Positions 27,028 through 37,222 of a DNA stretch of 64,000 nt are shown here, one piece after another. Made by a program: the position numbers and the translations under genes. The stretch is taken from the NCBI GenBank assembly GCA_963774765.1, contig CAVZGP010000011.1, forward strand, positions 434,001-498,000, in the 5' to 3' direction. Below the pieces are notes generated by a model. That model searched no databases. It was not told where the DNA came from and was given only the letters and a program-made list of their open reading frames with translations. The DNA is from Sva-07 sp963774765. Its GTDB lineage: Bacteria > Actinomycetota > Acidimicrobiia > Acidimicrobiales > Ilumatobacteraceae. Numbering within the stretch: position 1 is the first letter of the stretch; each line of letters opens with the position of its first letter.

Positions 27028-27126
27028 GATGAGCGAAACCGCTGTATCCGGTCGGTTCGCTCATCGGTGGGAGGATTTCGGGGGTTGCGATGAGCGAAAC
27101 CGCTGTATCCGGTCGGTTCGCTCATC
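27028..27126. repeat. Two copies of 38-bp palindromic repeat, family P1
   Basis: Identical copies at 27028-27065 and 27089-27126 (ATGAGCGAAACCGCTGTATC ... GGTTCGCTCAT), each preceded by GGGGTTGC, with a 61-bp period. They lie between the convergent 26643 gene and sufR. Confidence 0.9.
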
Positions 27127-27150
27127 GCTGGGAATGCAGCTCGTGGCAGG

Positions 27151-27786
27151 TCAGCGGTCGAGCGTGATGTCGTAGCCGCAGGTGTGGGCGCCGTTGGTCT
27201 TGTGGGTCACCCGAGCCACCGTTGCATCGGGGAGCACGCCCTGGAGGAATCGGAGTTCGCTCGCGCACGCTTGACGGAAGCGGCTGGCGACCGACCAGAT
27301 GGCGCAGTTGTGGAGGTTGATCCGGAAGTGGTCGTCGGTCAGTTGCTCCCAATCGCACAGGTAGCCCTGCGCGTCGAGCAACTCGGTGACCTTGGCGATG
27401 CGGTCCTCGGTGGCGATACCGGCCAGATCGAGCTCGGCCGCGTCGACGAGGCGTTGGCGGCGCCGATCGAAGACTTGGTCGACGAGTTCGGGATTCTCGT
27501 CGCCGACGAGTTCGAGCAGCTCGATCGACAGATTGGCGCCGACGTCGAACAGCCGCTCGGCGTGTGCCGTTGCCCGGTATCGATCGGCGGGACGTCCTGG
27601 GCCTCCGCGCTCGTGGCGTGCTTCGATCAAACCCGCCGCGCGCAGCGCGCCAAGATGTTGGCGAACGGCGCTGGGCGTGACCTCGATCGTGGTCGCCAGC
27701 TCGTCGGCGGTTGCTTCGCCGCGCCGTTTGATCGCCTCGAGCACGCGCCGTTGCGTCGGCGACAGCGCGGTGTCGGTGACGGCCAT
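27151..27786 (-). CDS. sufR: SufR-type Fe-S-sensing transcriptional repressor
   Basis: This 211-residue ArsR/DeoR-like winged-helix protein has its DNA-binding domain in residues ~8-75 (SPTQRRVLEAIKRRGEATAD, 'VTPSAVRQHLGALRAAGLIE'). The C-terminal half has cysteines in LCDWEQL, LHNCAIW, QACASEL and HTCGYDI, matching the Fe-S ligands of actinobacterial SufR. Family knowledge: the cluster-bound form represses suf, and loss of the cluster induces it. The ATG at 27786 is preferred over the 29-codon-longer frame, which would run into the promoter. Divergent orientation next to sufB supports the call. Confidence 0.85.
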   Translation of the reverse strand: MAVTDTALSPTQRRVLEAIKRRGEATADELATTIEVTPSAVRQHLGALRAAGLIEARHERGGPGRPADRYRATAHAERLFDVGANLSIELLELVGDENPELVDQVFDRRRQRLVDAAELDLAGIATEDRIAKVTELLDAQGYLCDWEQLTDDHFRINLHNCAIWSVASRFRQACASELRFLQGVLPDATVARVTHKTNGAHTCGYDITLDR

Positions 27787-27804
27787 GTCCGAATCGTAAC
27801 GTCT

Positions 27805-27837
27805 TTCGACACTTTCGCAAGCAACAACTTGTAGAAT
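27805..27837 (+). promoter_or_regulatory. suf promoter with candidate SufR operator
   Basis: CAAG-CAACAA-CTTG (27818-27831) is an inverted repeat directly before TAGAAT (27832-27837), a good -10 for sufB. A weak -35-like TCGACA starts at 27805, though its 21-bp spacing is long. A repressor on the inverted repeat would block polymerase. The operator is inferred from position between divergent sufR and sufB. Confidence 0.45.
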
Positions 27838-27996
27838 CGTGTTCGTGCTGGTAGCAAGGAACGTGATGATCATCCGTGACCCACACGTCGGAGCCGTACC
27901 TCGTCAGGCCTCGGTAGCGTGGCCGACGGCCCGGGTGACCATCTACGGATCCTGCCCCCGATTCAGCTCCCGATCCAGCGAAGGAGAGCAACAGCG

Positions 27997-30220
<2,224 letters not shown>

Positions 30221-30224
<4 letters not shown>

Positions 30225-31480
30225 CGATGGGCGCGACGGCGACGGCCGGCGACGTGCTCGACGGCATCGAACTTCCGACCAAGCGCGACGAGGCGTGGCG
30301 ATACGCACCGCACCGCCAACTGGAGGAGCTGACGTTCGGTCCGGGCGAGGCCGCTTCGGCACCCATCGACCTCGATGGCCGCATCCCCACGCTCGACGGC
30401 CCCCGCATCGTCGTGGTCAATGGTGTGTTCGACCGCCACTGGTCCACCCTCGGCACTTCTCGTGAACAATTCGACCTCTCAGAGGCGGACTTGTTCACGA
30501 GAACGTCCGGTGGTGTGCGTCTGTCGTCGCTCGCCGACGACGTTGCGGACGGTTCCGATCTGGCCAGGGTCCACATCGACCGGGAGCGCGTGACCGACGT
30601 GTACACCGCGCTGAACGCCGCATACGGTACCGACGGCGTCGTGATCGATGTCGACGACGGCGTTTGCGTCGATGTGCCGATCCACGTCGTCGATGTCGCC
30701 GTGCCAGGTCGGTCGGTGAACACGTCGAGCACCGCGGTGATCATCCAACTGGGTGCCGGCAGTTCGGCGACGGTCGTCGAGACACGTATCGGGATGGGCG
30801 CCGGGCCCGGCGGCTCGAACGTTCACACCAGCATCGTGCTCGGCGACGATGCGACGCTCGAACACGTCCTCCTCCAGGATCTGCCGGCCGAGCAGATCCA
30901 CCTCAGCAGGGTCGAGGTCAACCAGGGCGAGCGCAGCACGCTTCGCACCCGCTCGTTCAACCTCGGCTCGGCCTATGGTCGGCTCGCCTACGATGTCCAG
31001 CTGTCGGGCGCTGGCGCGGTCGTCGAGATGTCCGGTTTGTTCTTCGGTGTCGGCGAGCAGATCCTCGACCAGCAGCTCACCGTGGTGCACAACGCACCGG
31101 ACTGCACGAGTCGTCAGTCGTTCCGCGGCGTGCTCGACGACGCCAGTACGGGCGTGTTCAACGGGGGCATCGACGTGTGTCCAGGCGCGGACGGCACCGA
31201 TGCCGAACAGTCGAACGACAACCTGGTGCTGTCCAACCGCGCCGAGGTCAACACGCAGCCTCGGCTCGAGATCCTGGCCGACGAGGTCGCGTGCAAGCAC
31301 GGTGCCACCGTTGGTCAGCTCGACGACACAGCGCTGTACTACCTGCGCTCACGGGGAATCAACGCCGACGACGCGCGCCGGTTGTTGATCAACGGGTTCG
31401 CCGATCAGGCCGTCGACGCTGTCAGTGTTGAGGGCGTGCGCCACTGGATCACCCGACGTCTCGGACACGACCATGACTGA
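30221..31480 (+). CDS. sufD: Fe-S assembly protein SufD with palindrome-derived insertion
   Basis: This ~419-residue SufD has 'LPTKRDEAWRYAPHRQLEEL' at the N-terminus, beta-helix core, 'TLRTRSFNLGSAYGRLAYDV' and the C-terminal 'EVACKHGATVGQLDDTALYY' with conserved Cys and His facing SufB. GTG at 30221 overlaps the sufC stop, and ATG at 30227 is the alternative. Between VNGVFDRHWSTL and SGGVRLSSLADD, where homologues normally have only a few residues, lie about 17 residues (TSREQFDLSEADLFTRT) encoded by a 49-bp palindromic repeat (30456-30504) also found twice outside genes. The insertion keeps the frame, and the rest of the protein looks functional. Confidence 0.9.
30456..30504. repeat. 49-bp palindromic repeat, family P3, inside sufD
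   Basis: Aligned by eye to the perfect palindrome at 34434, 42 of 49 bases agree, including TTCTCGTGAACAA at the left end, ACCTCTCAGAGG in the centre and TTGTTCACGAGAAC at the right end. The arms have diverged mainly at internal positions. It is translated in frame. Confidence 0.9.
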
Positions 31481-32066
31481 CCACGACACGAGCGATCAAT
31501 CCGTCGGGGTCGGCGTCGGTGTGCGCAAGGGATTCGCGCTGCCGCGCGACTGCGAGGTCACCATCGTTCCCGCCGGCCATCGAATCGTGTTGCCCAAGGG
31601 CGACCGGGTCACGCTGCTCCAGGCGCTCGGCGGAACCGCCACGGTCAAGACCCGCGAGGGCGAGATGGCGCGCCTCAGCCGCACCGACTCGATCGAGTTC
31701 GGCTTCATCGACGCCCCCGACGCCGACACACCTGCGGTACAGACCGACGCGCCGTTCAGCGTCGAGCGCGTGTGGGAGGCGGCCACCACGGTGTACGACC
31801 CCGAGATCCCCGTCGACATCGTCGAGCTCGGCCTCGTCTATCGCGTCGACGCCGAGCAACTGGCGAGCGGTGGCTGGCGAGTCGAGGTCGACATGTCGGT
31901 GACCGCACCGTTCTGTGGCATGGGCGACATCCTGCGCCAGGACCTGCACGACGCCGTCGCCGCGCTCGGCGGTGTCGACGAGGTCGAGGTCAAGCTCGTG
32001 TTCGATCCGCCGTGGGACGCCTCCCGGCTCTCCGATGTGGCGCGGCTCGAACTCGGCATGATGTGA
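31473..32066 (+). CDS. sufT: Fe-S assembly auxiliary protein SufT (MIP18/DUF59 domain)
   Basis: The ATG at 31473 overlaps the sufD stop by 8 bp. The 197-residue protein has an N-terminal beta domain ('GFALPRDCEVTIVPAGHRIV', GDRVTLLQALGGTATV) typical of SufT, and a C-terminal MIP18/DUF59 domain with YDPEIPVDIVELGLVY and the cluster-related Cys in TAPFCGMGDILRQD, ending in 'KLVFDPPWDASRLSD'. SufT assists Fe-S maturation and transfer; the length and order fit the family. It closes the tightly packed sufBCDT unit. Confidence 0.9.
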   Translation: MTDHDTSDQSVGVGVGVRKGFALPRDCEVTIVPAGHRIVLPKGDRVTLLQALGGTATVKTREGEMARLSRTDSIEFGFIDAPDADTPAVQTDAPFSVERVWEAATTVYDPEIPVDIVELGLVYRVDAEQLASGGWRVEVDMSVTAPFCGMGDILRQDLHDAVAALGGVDEVEVKLVFDPPWDASRLSDVARLELGMM

Positions 32067-32087
32067 GCGTCCGGTAGCTTCGCGCCG

Positions 32088-32570
32088 ATGACTGACGCAC
32101 TGCATCGCAATGTGAGCCGGGTGGTCGAGGCCGGCGCCGCGATCGGACTCGACGTGACGCCGGTGCGGTTCCCCGATGGAACCAAGACTGCCATCGACGC
32201 GTCCAACGCAATCGGCTGCGATGTCGGCCAGATCGTCAAGAGCCTGATCTTCGCCGTCGATGGCGACGTGGTGCTCGCTTACGTGAGCGGCGCCAACCAA
32301 CTCGACGAAGCCAAGCTGGCGCTCGCCGCGGGTGGCGCAATGTGCAGTCGTGTCGACGCCGACACCGTGCGCGCTGCGACGGGCTTTCCGATCGGTGGCG
32401 TGCCACCCTTCGGTCACGACACCGACCTACGTGTGTTCATCGACCCGGACCTGCTGCAGTACGACGTCGTGTGGGCAGCGGCCGGAACCTGGCACGACGT
32501 GTTCTCGCTCACGCCGGCGCAACTCGTCTCGGCCAGCGCCGGCACCGTCGCCGACCTGGCACGCCGCTGA
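32088..32570 (+). CDS. YbaK/EbsC-family aminoacyl-tRNA deacylase-like protein
   Basis: This 160-residue single-domain protein has the YbaK/ProX core: 'GCDVGQIVKSLIFAVDGDVV' with the conserved Lys, 'DEAKLALAAGGAMCSRVDAD', and the signature TGFPIGGVPPFGH. Members hydrolyse mischarged tRNAs such as Cys-tRNA(Pro). It starts 21 bp after sufT on the same strand, so it may be read through from the suf promoter, but it has no evident part in Fe-S assembly. Confidence 0.85.
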   Translation: MTDALHRNVSRVVEAGAAIGLDVTPVRFPDGTKTAIDASNAIGCDVGQIVKSLIFAVDGDVVLAYVSGANQLDEAKLALAAGGAMCSRVDADTVRAATGFPIGGVPPFGHDTDLRVFIDPDLLQYDVVWAAAGTWHDVFSLTPAQLVSASAGTVADLARR

Positions 32571-32587
32571 CCGAACTCACACCCACC

Positions 32588-32632
32588 CGCGATGAGTCTT
32601 CGCGCGACCTGTCCGCGTGGAAACTCATCGCT
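32588..32632. repeat. 45-bp palindromic repeat, family P2
   Basis: It runs from CGCGATGAGTCTTCGCGC to GGAAACTCATCGCT and shares the interior GCGCGACCTGTCCGCG with the copy at 19726. It starts 18 bp after the deacylase stop codon, in the gap before convergent sufU. Confidence 0.85.
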
Positions 32633-32704
32633 TTCGGTGTCAGCGCGCCGCAGTCCGTGCCGTCTCTGGAATCGTGGCGCGAACAACGCGTCAGCGGCTG
32701 AACC

Positions 32705-33160
32705 TCAGGAGCGGTCGAGGGCGTCGGCGAGGGTGTTCCAGCCGAGCACGGCGCACTTGATGCGCACCGGGAACTTCACGACACCTTGGAGGGCCTCGAG
32801 GTCGCCGAGGTCGATGTCGTCGTCGCCGGGTTGCATCTCGATGCCTTCGACGCCCATCATCGCGCGGAACCGGCGGATCATCGCCCGAGCTTCCGACACC
32901 CGTTTGCCGATGATGGCCTGGGTCATCATCGACGCCGATGACTGCGAGATCGAGCAGCCCTGGCCGCCGATCTTGACGTCGCTGACCACTGCGTCATCAC
33001 CCTCGCCGTCGACGAGGAGGAACAGCGTGATCTCGTCGCCGCACAGCGGGTTGTGGCCGCGTGACTCGACGGCGGGAGGCGACTCGAGCTCACCACGATT
33101 CCGTGGTGTGCGGTAGTGGTCGAGAATGATCTCGCGATAGAGGTCTTCGAGGCCGGACAT
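32705..33160 (-). CDS. sufU: SufU Fe-S scaffold / sulfur-transfer protein
   Basis: The 151-residue zinc-dependent SufU type has ligands Cys40 and Asp42 (GHNPLCGDEITLFL), Cys69 (GGQGCSISQSSASMM) and Cys136 (RIKCAVLGWNTL), and the insertion between the second and third Cys that separates SufU from IscU. It accepts persulfide sulfur from SufS. The start ATG overlaps the sufS stop (TGATG), so sulfur donor and acceptor are translationally coupled. It runs convergent to sufBCDT. Confidence 0.95.
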   Translation of the reverse strand: MSGLEDLYREIILDHYRTPRNRGELESPPAVESRGHNPLCGDEITLFLLVDGEGDDAVVSDVKIGGQGCSISQSSASMMTQAIIGKRVSEARAMIRRFRAMMGVEGIEMQPGDDDIDLGDLEALQGVVKFPVRIKCAVLGWNTLADALDRS

Positions 33161-34392
33161 CAGAACCCGAAGATATCGGTTGCGCTGTCGAGGGCGTCGG
33201 CCAGGGCGTCGACGTCGTCGGCGCCGTTGTACAGGTACAGGCTCGCACGCGTGGTCGATTGCACCCCGAGCACCTGCATGAGTGGCTTCGCGCAGTGGTG
33301 GCCGGCGCGAACGCACACGTTGCGTTCGTCGAGAACCTGGCTGACATCGTGGGGATGCAGGTCACGGAACGCGAAGCTCAACACGCCACCTCGCACCGCG
33401 GTGTCGTCGGGGCCGTAGATGGTGATGTCCTCGCCGAATCGACCGTTCAGCGTGTCGAGCGCGTAGCGGGTGAGGTCGATCTCGTGCTGGCGGATGTCGT
33501 CCATCCCGAGGTCTTCGAGGAACTCGACGGCGGCGCGTAGTCCGACGGCCTCGGCGATCGGAGGAGTGCCGGCTTCGAACTTCGCCGGCACGGGCGCCGC
33601 CGTGTACCCGTCGAGCGTGACAGTGTCGATCATGTTGCCGCCGCCGAGGAAGGGTGGCATCGCGTCGAGGAGCTCCATGCGTCCCCACAGCATCCCGATG
33701 CCGGACGGTCCGCACATCTTGTGGCTCGAGAATGCGACGAGGTCGGCACCCCACGCCTGAACGTCGGTGGCGTTGTGCGGCACGTACTGGCAGGCGTCGA
33801 CGACGGCGAGCGCACCGGCATCATGGGCGGCGCCGCACAGCCGGGCGACCGGCGGCAGCGTGCCGAGCACGTTGCTCATCGCCGTGAACGAGAACACCTT
33901 CGCGCCGTCGAGGAGACGATCGAGATCGCTCAGGTCGAGCTGGCCGTCAGCGGTCAACGGCACCCAGCGGATCTCGATGCCGCGCTCGTCACGCAGCATC
34001 TGCCACGGGACGATGTTGGCGTGATGCTCCATGTGGGTGAGCACCACGACATCGCCGGCGCGCAGGTTGGCGCCGCCCCACGAGCGGGCGATGAGGTTCA
34101 ACGACTCGGTGGCGTTCTTGGTGAAGATCACCTCGTCGGCCGACGGCGCGTTGACCAAGCGGGCAACGGCGCGGCGGGCACCTTCGAAGGCGTCGGTGGC
34201 CTCGCCGGCAAGGCGATAGGAGCTGCGGTTGATCGGGGCGTAAGAGTTCTCGAGGAACTCGGTCATCGCGTCGATCACCCGGCGCGGCTTCTGCGACGTG
34301 TTCCCGGAGTCGAGGTACACGAGCGGCTTGCCGTCGATCTCACGGGCGAGGATCGGGAACTCCTTGCGCACCGTCTCCAGATCGAACGCCAT
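33160..34392 (-). CDS. sufS: Cysteine desulfurase SufS
   Basis: A 410-residue PLP enzyme with YLDSGNTSQKP near the N-terminus, the PLP lysine Lys225 in FSSHKMCGPSGIG, substrate-binding HMEHHANIVPW, and the persulfide-forming Cys367 in RAGHHCAKPLM. The short lobe around Cys367 marks a group II (SufS) rather than group I (IscS) enzyme. Length is normal. It is separated from xylA by a 49-bp perfect palindrome, so it probably has its own promoter just upstream of 34392. Confidence 0.95.
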   Translation of the reverse strand: MAFDLETVRKEFPILAREIDGKPLVYLDSGNTSQKPRRVIDAMTEFLENSYAPINRSSYRLAGEATDAFEGARRAVARLVNAPSADEVIFTKNATESLNLIARSWGGANLRAGDVVVLTHMEHHANIVPWQMLRDERGIEIRWVPLTADGQLDLSDLDRLLDGAKVFSFTAMSNVLGTLPPVARLCGAAHDAGALAVVDACQYVPHNATDVQAWGADLVAFSSHKMCGPSGIGMLWGRMELLDAMPPFLGGGNMIDTVTLDGYTAAPVPAKFEAGTPPIAEAVGLRAAVEFLEDLGMDDIRQHEIDLTRYALDTLNGRFGEDITIYGPDDTAVRGGVLSFAFRDLHPHDVSQVLDERNVCVRAGHHCAKPLMQVLGVQSTTRASLYLYNGADDVDALADALDSATDIFGF

Positions 34393-34433
34393 GTCCCGAT
34401 TCTACCGCCCCCGCCAATTCCCCCGTTCCCCCA

Positions 34434-34482
34434 GTTCTCGTGAACAACTTCACCTCTCAGAGGTGAAGTTGTTCACGAGAAC
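34434..34482. repeat. 49-bp perfect palindrome, family P3
   Basis: Arms of 24 bases (GTTCTCGTGAACAACTTCAC then CTCT) are perfectly complementary around a single C. It sits between the end of xylA and the start of sufS. It could end xylA transcription as a hairpin, but near-identical copies inside sufD and after xylG show that it is a dispersed repeat. Confidence 0.95.
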
Positions 34483-34500
34483 GGATGAGGTGGTGACGGG

Positions 34501-35826
34501 TCAGCGGGTGCGTTCGATGTGTCTGGCGACGAGGTTCTCGAGGGCTTCTTGGCGACCGCTCGTGCGAGCGGGCTCCTTGTCGCTGTTGAGCTGTGCGTCG
34601 TGGAGCTGCTGCAGGGTGACACTGCCGTCGAGAATGCGTTGTTCGGCGTCCCACCCGGCGTACCGGTCGGCGAGGCGGCGATCGAGTTCGCCATCGTCGA
34701 TGATCGACTGTGCGGCCAGCAGTGCTCGCGCCATCGTGTCCATTCCGCCGATGTGGGCGTGGAACAGGTCGTTACGGTCGATCGACTGACGGCGGAGCTT
34801 GGCGTCGAAGTTCATCCCGCCCGACGTGAACCCTCCGCCGCGCAGGATCTCCAACATGCCGAGCGTCATCTGTTCGACGGACACCGGGAACCGGTCGAGG
34901 TCCCAGCCGAGACGATCGTCGCCGGCGTTGGCGTCGATCGACCCGAAGATTCCCGCGTTGAACGCGGTGGCGATCTCATGGGCGAAGTCGTGGCCGGCGA
35001 GTGTGGCGTGGTTGACCTCGATGTTGACCTTGACCTCGTCCTCCAGGCCGTACTTCTGGAGGAAAGCGTGGACGGTGGCGACGTCGTAGTCGTACTGGTG
35101 CTTCGTCGGCTCGAACGGCTTCGGCTCGATCAGGATCAGACCCTCGAAGCCGATGGCGTGCTTGTGCTCGATCACGAGGTTGAAGAACCGGCCGAGCTGG
35201 TCGAGCTCGCGCGCCATGTCGGTGTTGAGCAGCGTCTCGTACCCCTCGCGGCCGCCCCACAGGACGTAGTTCGCGCCTCCGAGCGCCTTGGTCGCGTTCA
35301 TGCAGTGGGCAACCTGCGCGGCCGCATAGGCAAAGAGGTCGGGGTCGGGATTGGTCGCGGCGCCGGCCTGGAAGCGGGGGTGCGAAAACAGGTTGGCGGT
35401 GCCCCACAACAGCTTCACGCCGGTGCGCTCCTGGTGCTCGGCGGCGAGGTCGACCATCTCGTCGAAGTTGCGGCACGACTCGGCGAACGTCGAGCCCTCG
35501 GGCGCGATGTCGCGGTCATGGAAGCAGTAGAAGGGAGCGCCGAGCTTCGACACGAACTCGAATGCGACCGCCATCTTCTCCTTGGCGGCATCCATCGGAT
35601 CGCGGGCGGGATCGAGCCACGGGCGGTCGAGGGTTCCGGCGCCGAAGATGTCGATGCCCTCCGAATTGAACGAGTGCCAGTACGACACCGCAAAGCGCAA
35701 CTGCTCGGCCATCGTGCGACCGGCCACGACGCGGTCGGCGTCATACCATCGGAAGGCGAGGGGATTGTCGGAATCGGGACCTTCGTAGGAAATCCGGTCG
35801 ACGTCGGAGAAGAACTCGCTGCTCAT
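34501..35826 (-). CDS. xylA: Xylose isomerase
   Basis: From ATG at 35826 the protein is 441 residues, the long (class II) XylA length. Metal and catalytic regions are visible: FYCFHDRDIAPEGSTF (catalytic His and Asp pair), 'GFEGLILIEPKPFEPTKHQY' with metal-binding Glu and Lys, VNIEVNHATLAGHDF (Glu, His) and SIDANAGDDRLGWDLD (Asp ligands). It converts D-xylose to D-xylulose. It is divergent from the ROK regulator, with a 23-bp operator-like repeat between. No xylulokinase gene is in the window. Confidence 0.95.
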   Translation of the reverse strand: MSSEFFSDVDRISYEGPDSDNPLAFRWYDADRVVAGRTMAEQLRFAVSYWHSFNSEGIDIFGAGTLDRPWLDPARDPMDAAKEKMAVAFEFVSKLGAPFYCFHDRDIAPEGSTFAESCRNFDEMVDLAAEHQERTGVKLLWGTANLFSHPRFQAGAATNPDPDLFAYAAAQVAHCMNATKALGGANYVLWGGREGYETLLNTDMARELDQLGRFFNLVIEHKHAIGFEGLILIEPKPFEPTKHQYDYDVATVHAFLQKYGLEDEVKVNIEVNHATLAGHDFAHEIATAFNAGIFGSIDANAGDDRLGWDLDRFPVSVEQMTLGMLEILRGGGFTSGGMNFDAKLRRQSIDRNDLFHAHIGGMDTMARALLAAQSIIDDGELDRRLADRYAGWDAEQRILDGSVTLQQLHDAQLNSDKEPARTSGRQEALENLVARHIERTR

Positions 35827-35874
35827 GGGGACACGTCCTCGTTGTGTGGTGGGTCGGAGTGAATTCCAACCAGT

Positions 35875-35897
35875 GTTTGTCGACAAGTATGACAAAC
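35875..35897. promoter_or_regulatory. Candidate XylR/ROK operator
   Basis: GTTTGTC-N9-GACAAAC, a perfect 7-base inverted repeat, lies in the 92-bp gap between divergent xylA and the ROK regulator gene, 48 bp before the xylA ATG. The location is right for autoregulation and xylose-responsive repression of both genes. Confidence 0.6.
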
Positions 35898-35918
35898 CCT
35901 GATCTAGTGTGCAATCCC

Positions 35919-37115
35919 ATGCCGATCGCCTCCCGCACGCCGCACCTGCGTCGCTCGAACCTGACCCTCGTGCTCGATCAGCTGCGCCGACGCGGGCCGT
36001 CGACGCGTTCGCAACTCGTGGTCGCGACGGGTCTGACGCGCAGCGCGATCGCAGGACTCGTCGGCGAACTCGAATCGCTCAGACTCGTGATCGAGGAGCC
36101 GTCGCCCCCCAACGGTCGTCCAGGCCGGCCGTCGCCCGTCGTGCGCATCGACAACCGCTCGGTCGGCGTGCTCGCCGTCGAGATCTTCGTCGACGAGATC
36201 GGCGCCGCGCTGATCGCTCTCGACGGCACGATCATCGAATCGGTGCGCGCCGCGCGCCCCGCCGCGCGCGTCGACGTCGTCGACACGCTCAGCGACCTCG
36301 GTGGCCTGGTCGAGCGACTCGATGGAGCGAGCGCAGGCATCGGACGGCTGCTCGGCTGTGGGGTGTCGGTTCCCGGACTCGTCAGCGATGGCGATGGCCT
36401 GGTCGTCGCCGCGCCGAATCTCGGCTGGGTCGATGTGGGGCTTGCTGACAAGCTGGTTCCGATCGTCGGCGATCTGTCGGTCAGCGTGGGCAACGACGCC
36501 AACCTCGGAGCGCTCGCCGAGTCGCGTTTCGGCGCAGGGGTCGGGTCCGACCACATGATCTTCATCTCGGGCGAGGTCGGCGTGGGAGGTGGCCTCATCG
36601 TGGAGGGACGTCCCGTGTCCGGACATCTCGGATTTGCCGGCGAGGTCGGCCACATGCCCGTCAACCCTGGTGGTCGACGCTGCCGTTGCGGCTCGATCGG
36701 CTGTTGGGAGACCGAAGTGGGCGAGCGAGCGCTGTTGGCGCGCGTCGGCCTCGACCCCGACGGCGGACGCCTCGGCGTCGCTGCGGTCATCGGTCGGGCG
36801 TCGAGGGGTGATGACGCTGCACTCGATGCCCTCGCCATACACGCCCGTTGGTTGGCGATCGGCATCGCCGGGCTGGTGAACGTCCTCGACGTCGACACGA
36901 TCGTGCTCGGTGGACTCTTCGCGAGCGTCCTGCCGCTCATCCGCGAACGTCTCGACGCGGAGCTGGCCGATCGGGCGCATCGAGCGGCGCGCCGCCAGGT
37001 GGCCGTCGTCGGCGCGGCGCTCGGTGACCGTGCGGTGATCATCGGCGCGGCGGAACTCGCGTTCGCCGACCTGCTCGACGACCCTGCTGCGGTCATGGCG
37101 CTCGGCGTCGCCTGA
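35919..37115 (+). CDS. ROK-family transcriptional regulator (XylR-like)
   Basis: This 398-residue protein has an N-terminal winged helix (HLRRSNLTLVLDQLRRRGPS, 'LTRSAIAGLVGELESLRLV'), then a ROK sugar-kinase-fold domain with the signature GGLIVEGRPVSGHLGFAGEV and 'GHMPV' and the zinc-binding CRCGSIGCWE motif. Such proteins repress sugar genes until the sugar binds. The position divergent to xylA and near xylF-H-G supports xylose as effector, which is inferred. ATG at 35919 opens the conserved HTH. Confidence 0.85.
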   Translation: MPIASRTPHLRRSNLTLVLDQLRRRGPSTRSQLVVATGLTRSAIAGLVGELESLRLVIEEPSPPNGRPGRPSPVVRIDNRSVGVLAVEIFVDEIGAALIALDGTIIESVRAARPAARVDVVDTLSDLGGLVERLDGASAGIGRLLGCGVSVPGLVSDGDGLVVAAPNLGWVDVGLADKLVPIVGDLSVSVGNDANLGALAESRFGAGVGSDHMIFISGEVGVGGGLIVEGRPVSGHLGFAGEVGHMPVNPGGRRCRCGSIGCWETEVGERALLARVGLDPDGGRLGVAAVIGRASRGDDAALDALAIHARWLAIGIAGLVNVLDVDTIVLGGLFASVLPLIRERLDAELADRAHRAARRQVAVVGAALGDRAVIIGAAELAFADLLDDPAAVMALGVA

Positions 37116-37155
37116 CTATGTGACGGGACCCGCGGAGAGGACGAACGTGGGTTGC

Positions 37156-37193
37156 GATGAGCGAAACCGCTGTATCCGGTCAGTTCGCTCATC
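37156..37193. repeat. 38-bp palindromic repeat, family P1, plus a vestige
   Basis: One full copy (ATGAGCGAAACCGCTGTATC ... CAGTTCGCTCAT, one base changed in the right arm) is followed 56 bp later by GGGTTGCGATGAGC at 37210-37223, a truncated left half that abuts the next gene's stop codon. It looks like a pair from which one member has been mostly lost. Confidence 0.8.
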
Positions 37194-37222
37194 GCGGGGA
37201 GATACTGGTGGGTTGCGATGAG

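Noticed and set aside
34434..34482. P3 palindrome as an ordinary rho-independent terminator of xylA
   Set aside because: It has no T-run and occurs elsewhere inside a coding sequence, so it is better described as a dispersed repeat, although it may still affect transcripts.
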